Shown here piece by piece: positions 17,617 to 26,500 of a stretch of DNA of 64,000 nucleotides. The stretch is taken from assembly GCA_963762735.1 (NCBI GenBank), contig CAVXMG010000003.1, positions 62,001 to 126,000 on the forward strand, in the 5' to 3' direction. The notes beneath the pieces were generated by a model. It saw only the letters and a program-made list of their open reading frames with translations, ran no database searches and was not told the origin of the DNA. Position numbers and translations under genes: made by a program. Source of the DNA: DASXKD01 sp963762735 (lineage in GTDB: Bacteria; Actinomycetota; Actinomycetes; Streptosporangiales; Streptosporangiaceae). The first letter of the stretch is position 1; each line of letters opens with the position of its first letter.

Positions 17617-20600
17617 CTATGCCGGAAGGCCCATCGCCGCAACGGCGCACGCGGCCGCGGCCGCAACGGGTGTGCCGTGGGTGACCCGGGTCAGCCGGGT
17701 GACCACCTCCCGGCGGCGGTCAGCGTGGGCGGCGGGGGTCGCCCACCCAGCGGGCAGGATCCGCATGAGTGCTCCGTTGGTGTCCCCGCTGGTGGCGTGG
17801 ATCTCTCCCGTGCGGTGGTACCGGGCGACAGCGGCGCGGGTGGTAGGCCCGATGCCGCGCATGGCAGGCAGATCCCGGGCCAGTTCGGCGAGGAATCCTT
17901 GTTCGCTGACCTGGCCGCCGTTGGTGATCAGATGCTCGGCGACCAAAAGCAGCTGTGCAGTGTCGTCGGAGGTCGTACCGCGCGGCCAGCCGTCACGGGC
18001 AGGAAGGACTGTTATCTGCCCGGGATCGATCTCGGCCGGAGGGCGGCCCTCCCACGGCAGCCCAAGCGCATCCCCGGCCGCGAACGTCAGCAGCCCAGAC
18101 CGGATCCGCGCGGCGGACGGCACGGCCTGGTCGGGGAACAGCCGGTAAAGCACGCGATACCCGCCAGACTCGATCGCTGAACGCGCCCGGTCGGCGTGGG
18201 TCACCGCCTCGGCGCGCTGGCCTTCCTGGTCGGCGAGGCGGGCGAGAGTCAGCTGCGCGGCGGCCACGTCGTAGGGGGTGCCGTGGCGTTCGAACCCGGC
18301 GATCGCCCGCGCGGTGAGCTGGGCCGCCTCGCCCAGCCTCCGCTCGGCGATCCTGGTGTCGGCCAGCGCGTGGGTGATCTTCGCGCGCAGCAGATGGTCA
18401 CCGAGGATGTCAGCCGCCTGCGCCGCTTCGTCCAGGGCCTGTTCGGCGTCGCCAGGCCGACCGAGCCCGGTGTAGGCCTTGCCGATCCCGTGCCACGACT
18501 GCGCCGCGCCCCGTGCGTCTTCAGTCTCACGGCGGATTTCCAGCGCCTGCTGCTGCCGGAGCAAAGCTGTCGGCCAGTCACCTGTGGCCTCGCTGACCAG
18601 GGCATCGTTTTGCAGCAGGCCCGCGAGCAACGTCTGATCTTGGTCAGGAGGAGGGAGGCGTTGCGCGTCGGCGAGCGCCTGGCGTACCAAGGCGGCGGCG
18701 GTGTCGACGTTGCCGGAGAAGTACTCGATCTCGCCTAGCAGGTTGGTCCACCGGCACGCACGGACCTGGTCTCCGGCGGCGCGTGCCAGCTCTAGCCCAC
18801 TGTGGGAATGCTCGCGAGCGTCATCGAACCGCCCCCTGTACAGCTCGATCTCCGCCAGCCGGTACAGAAACCCTGCCCGCAGCGTCCCGGTGGCCTGGCC
18901 CAGCGCGGTTTCGGCCAGTTCTTCCGCCTGGGCGAAGTCGCCTTGGCAAAACGCCAGTTCGGCCCGCAGCAGCGTGCCGTGGGCTGACCCGCCGGGCAGC
19001 GAGTCCAGCAGGGATTCCGCCTCGGCCCATCGGCCGAGCCCGATGTCGGCGCGTGCCACCCGGTAGGTGAACCGGCTCCGTTCCGCCTCCCCGGCAGGCA
19101 GGTTGGCCAGCAATGTGATCAGTGCCCGGCACCGGTCGTAGCGCCCGGCGTTCAGGCACCGATCCATCACCGCCACCCACCCGGCGGCTCCCTTCGCCGG
19201 ATCGAGTTGCCCGGCGTGGTAGATCTGCTCCAGTTGCGCGGTGAAGTCACCGTCCGCGGCCAGCTCGCGGTAGCGCTCCTCCAGCACCTGGTGAGCACGA
19301 TGAACGCTGTCGGGCCGCGCGCTGCCCAGGGCCCGGCGCAGCAACTGGTGCATCGAGTACGTCTGCGCAGCCCCTTCACGATCGTCTGAGCCGCTGGTGG
19401 CAGGTGAGATGAAGGAGAACGCGGTCAGCCGGTCGAAGTCACTACGCTGGTGGCCGAACTCCAGCCGGTCGCCGAGGTAGCCGAAGGTGCGGTAGGTGAA
19501 AGACCGGCAAGCGCTGAGCGCCAAGATCCCGTACTCCACCTCAGCCGGCACCCACGCCAGCAGCCGCCGCGCCAGATCCAGCTGCTTGCCCGCCAGCTCA
19601 CCCGACTGGCCAAACGACGCTGGGTCCAGCCGGTCACCGCGGCGCTGAGCCGCCAGCGCCACATCAGCGCACAGCCCCAGGAAATACGGGTGTACTTCGG
19701 CTTCACCCACGGCCGCATAGCCCGTCAGCGCCTCGCGGAGCTGCTCGCCCTCGACCCCGGCCTTTCTCCAGGTAGGCCAGCGCGTCTGCTGTGGCCAGGA
19801 AGCCGACCGACCAGGCGTCCACGAAGGCATCCGGGATCGCCGCCACGGTGGCGCTGGCCCACGGTGGGCGGGTCCGGCCGGCCACCACGGCCACCACCCC
19901 CGCCTCCAGCGGCAGATGCCCCAGCAGGCGCCGCAGCCACTCATCCCGCATCAGCAAGTCGGCGTGCAGTAGGGCCTCCGGGTCGGCGATTGCCTCCCCG
20001 AAGAAGGCCTCGTGGGTGTCGAACAGCAACACCACCCGCGGGTGCTTGCCTTTTTCTCCCAGCGCCCCGCGCAGGTCCGCCGCGAACAGCCGGGGCATCT
20101 GCTCAATCAAGTCCGGCTCCGGGGCCAGCGACAAGATCTCCTCAGCATCAGCCTTCGGCAGCCGACGCTGCACCCGGCGGCGGGTAAACACGTCATCCAG
20201 CCGCCGGTCCACCGCCCCGAACAAGCTCTGGCCCACCTGCATCACCTGCACCGGCAACAGCGCATCCGCCAGATCCAGCGCGACCGCCAGCTCCCCGCGC
20301 GGGAACAACTCCGGCAACCGCCGGTCCAGGTCAAACCCCAGCTTGTGCAGGTAGGTCACCGCCGCGAAGTCAAACCTGCGGCGTGCCGATCCGGTACTGA
20401 GCCAACTGCTGCTTGAGCATGAACAACGCCGAGAAACACTCCTGCGGCCGGTTCTCCCCCACCGGCCGGGCCCCAAAATCAATCCGCGCCACCGGCACCC
20501 GCGCCGCCTTTGCCACCCCCGCCAGCGCTGCCAGCAGTTCCACATCAGGCAGCCGCCGCACCCGCTCCCAGTCACCCGGCGGCAGCCGCACGCAACACCG

Positions 20601-20798
20601 GGCCGCCAGGTACCGCAGTAACAGCGACTTGCCGTTACCCCCCAGCCCATGCAAGTACAGCAGTCGCCGCGGCGCCGGATCTTCGTTGATCAGCGCCACG
20701 AACCGGGCGATGACCTCATACCGATCGAAGAACAGCTCCAGCGACCGGTCATGCGCGACCGCCGCCAGTCCCCCACCGGTCTCATCGAAGATCGACAA
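17617..20798 (-). pseudogene. STAND NTPase-TPR-ADP-ribosylglycohydrolase fusion, two frameshifts
   Basis: Three overlapping frames join into one protein of about 1060 residues. The first (start near TTG 20798; alternative ATG 20864) has SLELFFDRYEVIARFVALIN and a Walker A LHGLGGNGKSLLLRYL. An extra A in the coding strand near 20377 shifts to the second frame, RFDFAAVTYLHKLGFDLDRR, with Walker B PRVVLLFDTHEAFFG and a sensor-like VVAVVAGRTRPPW. An extra A in an AAA run (plus-strand 19763-19765) shifts to the third, which is a long TPR array. The last about 190 residues are ADP-ribosylglycohydrolase-like: RSGLLTFAAGDALGLPWEG, RGTTSDDTAQLLL (metal-binding Asp pair) and GDTNGALMRILPAGW. The hydrolase domain is about 100 residues short and ends near IS110 element B. 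The architecture resembles sensor-effector conflict proteins. Frameshifts may be sequencing indels. Confidence 0.78.
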
Positions 20799-21142
20799 CC
20801 GATATCCCGCCTGCCAGCCGCCACATCGGAGAATGCCTCGCGCTCTGATTGCTCCTAATGGCATATCAAAACGGCGGTTGCGCGCGATAGCCCGTTTCAT
20901 CCCGATCTCGCGGCACACGCGGAACCTACTCCGCCGCTGACACCCCGATCGCCGCGTCGCAGCAGCGACGGGACCCAGCCGCCGACCCCTCGGGCCGGCG
21001 TGGCGCCGACGCGCATGGCCGTGGCATATCTCCCTAGCGCATGGCCCCGTAGGGCACAGCTCCGCCCTCACAATCCGTAACGAGTCACTACTGAATGTAG
21101 TACCGTCGTGCGGGTCAGTAAGCGCGACGAGGACGGTGGGCG
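20799..21142. other. Divergent intergenic region with a small palindrome
   Basis: This separates the leftward STAND gene and the rightward YVTN gene and should hold both promoters. ACTAC-TGAAT-GTAGT at 21087-21101 is a perfect 5-bp inverted repeat 42 bp before the YVTN start, a possible operator. Confidence 0.4.
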
Positions 21143-22915
21143 ATGTTCGGTGGGACGAATCCGGCCCTGCGCATGGCGCTGCGCTGGCGAGTCTTGCCCG
21201 TGGCGCTGATCTGGCTCGTGGCTGGCCTAGGGCCGGTACCCGCAGCGGCGGTGGCCGTCGCGGCCAGGGGCACCGTCTCGTCCGCGCACCTGAAGATTCC
21301 TGGTACTGCCTATGTATCGGGCATCTTTGGCGGCCTGATACCGATCGACACGGCGACGAATGCCGCTGGCCCACCCATCAACATCGACGGCGAAATCACA
21401 GCCATTGCGATCACCCCTGATGGCCACACGGCTTATGTCGCGCACGACGGCCCCTATGGGGTAACTCCGGTCAACACGGCCACCAACACCGCCGGGCCGA
21501 CGATCCCGGCGGGGTCTTATCCCGCGTATATCGCGATCACGCCCAACGGCCAGACCGCCTACGTCGTGGACGGCATGAGGTCCCAGCCCTCCGATTCGAC
21601 GACCGTGATCCCGATCGACACGGCCACCAACACCGCAGGCGCGCCCATCACCGTGGGCAGCGTCCCGCGGGCGATCGCGATCATCCCAGACGGCAAGACG
21701 GCCTACGTGCTCACCTTCAACATCGCTTATGGGCAGGCCCTGGCCACTGTGACTCCGATCAACACGGCCACCAACACCGCAGGTACCCCCATCCCGATCG
21801 GCACCGGGCCCGCAGGCGGCGGGCCCGCAACCATCGCGATCACCCCGGACGGCAAAACCGCCTACGTCACCGATGGCGGCAACTTTGGAGTCACCCCGAT
21901 CGACACGGCCACCAACACCGCAGATCCCTCCATCTCGGTCGGCGGCGGGCCCGCGGCGATCGTGATGGCCCCGGACGGCAAAACCGCCTACGTCGCCGTC
22001 GGCCACATTGACGGCACCGGTGACGTAGTCCCGATCGACACGGCTACCAACATCACCGGCACGCCGATCCCGGTCCCCGCTGTCCCGTCCAGCATCGCGA
22101 TCACTCCCAACGGCAAGACCGCCTATGTCGTCAGTTCCTACGCCGACTCGGTCACCCCGGTCAACCTCGCCACCAGCACCGCTGGGCAGCCGATCACGGT
22201 CGGCAGCGATCCCGATACGATCGCGATCACCCCGGATAGCAAGACCGCCTACGTTCTCAACTACCTCTCGGCAACGGTCACTCCGATCAGGACTCGCACC
22301 AACACCGCCGGACCTGCCATCCCGGTCGGCGGCTATCCGCACGTCATCGCGATCACGCCTCCCATCGTCCCTGAATCACCCGCCTTTACCAGCGGCACCG
22401 CCGACACGGCAGCATTCGGAAGCCCGTCCACCTTCACCGTGACCACCACGGGCATCCCCGCACCTGGCATCAGCAGGACTGGCCGGTTGCCTTCGGGTAT
22501 GCGGTTCACCGACAACCGCAACCGCACCGCCACCATCTCCGGAACCCCCGCCAGCGGCGCCGCTGGCACCTACCCGCTCACCTTCACCGCCAAGAACGAA
22601 GCCGGGACCGCTGCGCAGGCATTCACGCTGACCGTGACCAGGGCCCCCTACATGAAAAAGGTCCACACCGTCAGAGCCCGGGAGGGGATGCCGCTCAACC
22701 GGATCGTCCGGGCTATCGGATACCCCGCTCCGGCGTTGACCGAATCTGGGCCGCTGCCCGCCGGGCTGTCCTTCACCGACAAAGGCAACGGCACCGCGGC
22801 CATCACCGGAACCCCAGCCAACGGCAGCAGCGGCCGCTACCGGATCACCATCACCGCCACGAACGCCTCAGGAACAACCACCCGGCCAGTAATACTGCTG
22901 ATCTCACCGCATTGA
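21143..22915 (+). CDS. Secreted YVTN beta-propeller protein with Ig-like C-terminus
   Basis: A 590-residue exported protein. A signal peptide (hydrophobic VLPVALIWLVAGLGPVPAAA) is followed by eight to nine repeats of about 40-48 residues. Each has the pattern IAITPDGKTAYV, then TPIDTATNTAG and a glycine-rich turn. This is the YVTN propeller signature shared with surface-layer and lactonase-like proteins. From about residue 410 there are two putative Ig-like (He_PIG) domains with LPSGMRFTDN, TATISGTPASGAAGTYPLTF and LPAGLSFTDKGNGTAAITGT. No catalytic residues are evident; an adhesive or polymer-binding role is inference. The ATG at 21143 follows GGACGGTGGG; a GTG seven bases upstream is out of frame. 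Confidence 0.88.
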   Translation: MFGGTNPALRMALRWRVLPVALIWLVAGLGPVPAAAVAVAARGTVSSAHLKIPGTAYVSGIFGGLIPIDTATNAAGPPINIDGEITAIAITPDGHTAYVAHDGPYGVTPVNTATNTAGPTIPAGSYPAYIAITPNGQTAYVVDGMRSQPSDSTTVIPIDTATNTAGAPITVGSVPRAIAIIPDGKTAYVLTFNIAYGQALATVTPINTATNTAGTPIPIGTGPAGGGPATIAITPDGKTAYVTDGGNFGVTPIDTATNTADPSISVGGGPAAIVMAPDGKTAYVAVGHIDGTGDVVPIDTATNITGTPIPVPAVPSSIAITPNGKTAYVVSSYADSVTPVNLATSTAGQPITVGSDPDTIAITPDSKTAYVLNYLSATVTPIRTRTNTAGPAIPVGGYPHVIAITPPIVPESPAFTSGTADTAAFGSPSTFTVTTTGIPAPGISRTGRLPSGMRFTDNRNRTATISGTPASGAAGTYPLTFTAKNEAGTAAQAFTLTVTRAPYMKKVHTVRAREGMPLNRIVRAIGYPAPALTESGPLPAGLSFTDKGNGTAAITGTPANGSSGRYRITITATNASGTTTRPVILLISPH

Positions 22916-22992
22916 GCAAGCTGATAGCCGGCACTTCCTACCGCCTGCGTGTCATCGCCGGGGCGACTGGCTGCCAGGCTACGGTTAGCCAG

Positions 22993-23187
22993 GTGCGCAC
23001 CGGTCAGACTGGCGGAGGCGACCAATGCCCGGCTTGCGGGGAGTGCGACCTGCGGCCGTATGGCAATGGCTCGAAGTGGGCTTGCCCCCGGTGCCACTTC
23101 ATCGTCCCGTGCTGTGAGGGTGGCGAACTGGCTGGGCTTCCCGCCACCAGGCCGCGCGGCGGCACACTGACTGACGGTGCGGGGTAG
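22993..23187 (+). CDS. Small zinc-ribbon-like protein (uncertain)
   Basis: An open frame begins with a TTG overlapping the stop of the YVTN gene (22912) and ends at 23187. Its distinctive part is CPACGECDLRPYGNGSKWAC followed by PRCHFIVPCCEGG, six cysteines in a CxxC-n-CxxC-n-CC arrangement typical of zinc ribbons. I suggest the GTG at 22993 as start (64 residues), but no ribosome site is convincing. If real it could be translationally coupled to the YVTN gene. The product is not recognisable as a family. Confidence 0.4.
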   Translation: MRTGQTGGGDQCPACGECDLRPYGNGSKWACPRCHFIVPCCEGGELAGLPATRPRGGTLTDGAG

Positions 23188-23332
23188 CCGCCTTCGAGCT
23201 AGGCCACTTCACGGTGGCGCAACGCCGCCTGCAGGCAATCCAGCCCGTCGTTGGCCCGGGTCGCCGGTTCCGGAGTGTCGATGAGGTCCGGTTCGTGACA
23301 GCCACCAGCGGCCTGTGCGGCCCTGTCTCACA

Positions 23333-23417
23333 GACGAACCACGGACAAACGATCAAGAAGGCCTGATCGCCTTCTGGCGATCAGGCCTCTGACCTGGACT
23401 TACTGGTAGCGGGGGCG
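23333..23417. repeat. 85-bp direct repeat carrying an initiator-tRNA 3' end (copy 1)
   Basis: This segment matches 59691-59774 with seven differences including one gap. It contains a terminator hairpin and ends with GTAGCGGGGGCG, the complement of the last bases of the initiator tRNA found intact at the second copy. The rest of the tRNA is absent here. The pair has the layout of attL/attR at a tRNA 3' end; see findings. Confidence 0.75.
23359..23388. terminator. Perfect 13-bp hairpin
   Basis: AGGCCTGATCGCC and GGCGATCAGGCCT pair perfectly around TTCT. It is the cognate of the hairpin that follows the initiator tRNA at 59717-59745. On this side it may terminate transcription from the YVTN/zinc-ribbon direction or simply be a carried-over tRNA terminator. 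Confidence 0.7.
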
Positions 23418-23504
23418 AGACGTTACCGTTCAACCCAGTCTGGTCCCGCGCGACACTGAGCGAGCCCAGGTGCCAGCAGCCTGCGCGGCTGGCCTCGGCG
23501 ATGC

Positions 23505-26500
23505 CTACCCGAGGCCGTCGAGCGCCCGAGGGCCCCCGAACGGACGGTTGGTTGTTATGGCGGCCGTTGCTGTCAGCGATGTGGCTCCGGCTTTGACCGT
23601 GTACTGGAGGTTTCCGGCGGGGATGACGATGGACGAGAAGCTGCCGGACTTCGAAGCGTAGTCGAGCAGATGCAGGACGGTGCCCGTGGCCGGGACGAAG
23701 TCCGGCGAGGACTGCAGTACGAACGTCCCGCCGAGCGCGGCCTCGCCGTTGATCACTAGCTGCGCGGGCTCGGCCTCGGGTGTGGTCGACGTGACGTCGT
23801 ATTGCAGCGTTGCGGGCGAGTTCTCCACCAGGGATGCCAGGCTCCCGGTCGCCTGCGGCGTGACCTCAAAGGTGCCACTCTCAAGCTGAAGGCTGGCACC
23901 GTTCGCGACGGCCGAGTCGAGGACGTACGCGCCATCGACCTGCATCGCGCCCGGACCGGTGAGCTGCGCGGTCGTGCTCAGCACCCGGTTACCACCAGCG
24001 AAGCTGATCGTGCCGCTGCTGCTGGCGCTATAGGTGCCGGTATCCGATGCGTTGGTCGTGTTGTCCGTATCGATGAACAGCGTCCCGCCGCGGGTGCCAA
24101 CGTTCGCGCTGACCGTGCCGTAGTTGTCGAATGGCACGTCGATGAACGCGTCCTGGTTCCCGCCGGGGTAGTTGATCGTGGCCCCAGACTCATTGACCAG
24201 TTGGCCCGGGTCGCTGGGGAAGGAGATGTTAGAACCGTCAGCGAGGCTCAGGGCGCCCGCGTTCTGCAGCATGGACCCGCCGTCCAGCGAGACGGAGGAT
24301 CCGGCCTGCACCTGGCCGGTCCCCTGGTTGATCAGTGTCAGGCCACCAGCCAGGCCGCCGCCCGAGCCCAGGATCAGCACGCCCCCGGCCGGGACCGTCA
24401 CCGTCCCCGGCCCGCGAAGCTGGCCGGCGCCCTCTACCGCGAGGTTGGACACGCTGACCGACCCCGGGACGCTCACCACCCCGCCGTCCACGTCGAACTG
24501 GCCCGGGCCAGTGAACGTAAACCCGCTGCCCACCACCCGGGTGCCCCCTTCGATGGTGATGATGCCTTTGGCACTGGCGCTGTAGGTTCCGGTGTCCGAT
24601 GCGTTCGTCGAATTTCCCGCATCGATGTATAGTGTCCCGCCTCGTGCACCGACGCTGGCGCTGACCGTGCCGTAGTTGTCGAATGGCACGTCGATGAAAG
24701 CTCCGTTCGTCCCGCCGGCGTAACTGATCGTGGCTCCCGCTTCGTTGACAAGCTGGCCCGTATCACTGGGGAATTCGATGTCAGCGCCGTCGGCGAGCGC
24801 CAGCGTGCCGGCGTTCTGCAGCACGGACCCGCCGCCGATAGAAGCGTATGTACCGGTCTGAACGGTCGCGCTCCCGTGGTTGATCAGCGTAACCCCACCG
24901 AGCAGGCTGCCGCCCGAGCCAAGGGTCAGCACGCCCCCGGCCGGGACCGTCACCGTGCCATGCCCGCGGAGCCGCCCGCCGCCCGCCACGGCCAGGTTGG
25001 GTATGCTCACCGTCCCCGGGACGCTCACCTGTCCACCCGCCACGTCGAACTGGCCGGGGCCGTTGACCGTGACGCCGATGCCCAGGACCCGGGTGCCACC
25101 GGCGAACTGGATCACTGCGCCGCTTCCAGCGCTGTAGGTGCCGGTGTCTGACGCATTCGTCGTATCGCCCGCATAAATGGACAGCGTCCCGCCGCTCACG
25201 GAGAGCGTTCCGTAGTCGTCGAACGGCGGCTCAATGTAGGCACCGTCAGGCCCGCCGGAGTAGCTAATGGTGCCGCCAGCGTCGTTGACGAGCTGATCGC
25301 CGCTGGTGCCGTCCCAGCTTAGGTCGGCATTGTCGGCCAGGGTCAGCGTGCCGGCGTTCTCCAGCGTGGTTGCGCCTTCAATGCTGACCGAGTTGCCGCC
25401 GATGCCAAGCTGGCCCTTGTTCACCAGGTGGATGCTCAGCAGCCGGGATCCCGCGTTCAACTGCACCGACCCGCCCGCAGGGACCGTCAGCACCCCGGGG
25501 CCGACCAGGGTGCCTGCTACGGTCACGTCCGTCAGATTCGCTCCGGTCCCCGATGGGCTGACCGTGGAGTCAAGCGTGATGGTGCCCGCGCCGATGAAAG
25601 ACCCGGTAGCGGTGACCGTCACCGCGGCGGTCAGCGTCAGCGTCCCTGCTGACGCCGACACGGTCCCGTTGTTGCGCACCGGCGGGTCGATCTCCGCGCC
25701 CTGTGAACCGCCCGCGTAGGTGATGATCGCTCCGGCATCGTTGACCAAGTGGCCGCCGCTGGTCCCGTCCCAGCCCAGGTCGGCGTCGTCGGCGAGGGTC
25801 AGCGTGCCGCTGTTCTCGACCGTGGTAGCGCCCTCGACCTCCACGAAGTTGCCGCCGATGCCAAGCTGGCCCTTGTTCACCAGGTCGAGGGCGGCCGAGA
25901 TGGCCGACCCGGCGCTCATCTGCACGGACCCGCCCGCGGGGATGGTCAGCGTTCCTGGACCGGCCAGGTTGCCGGCCACCGTCACGTCCGCCAGGTTTAC
26001 CCCCGAGCCGGACGGGCTGACCTTGGCGTCCAGCATGATGGTGCCGGTCCCGGCAAACGAGCCGGTTGCCGTCAGTGTCACCGCGCCGGTCACCGTCAAC
26101 GTCCCCGCGGACGCGGACATCGTGCCGTTGTTGCGCAGTGGCGGGTCGATCTCCGCCCCCTGCGGACCGCCAGCGTAGCTGATCGTCGCTCCCGCGTCGT
26201 TGAGCAGGCGCCCGCTGCTGGTTCCGTCCCAGCTCACGTCGGCGCCGTCGGCGAGGCTCAGCGTCCCGGCGTTCTCCAGCGTGGTGGCGCCCTCGATCTC
26301 CACGGCGGTACCGGCTGCGACGGTCGCCTGCCCCTGATTCACCAGGTGCGCGCCTGACAGGGCAGCGTCCTGGTCGAACGACAGGGTGGCGCCAGGCGAG
26401 ACGGTGACCGTGCCCTTGCCCTTGAGCAGGCCGCCCTGCAGCGAAAGCAGGTCCGTCGCGGTCAGCGAGGCGGTGGTGCTCAGGGTCGAGCCCTGGATGG

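Noticed and set aside
21227..22342. 371-codon minus-strand frame rich in DRD motifs
   Set aside because: It is the antisense image of the YVTN repeats.
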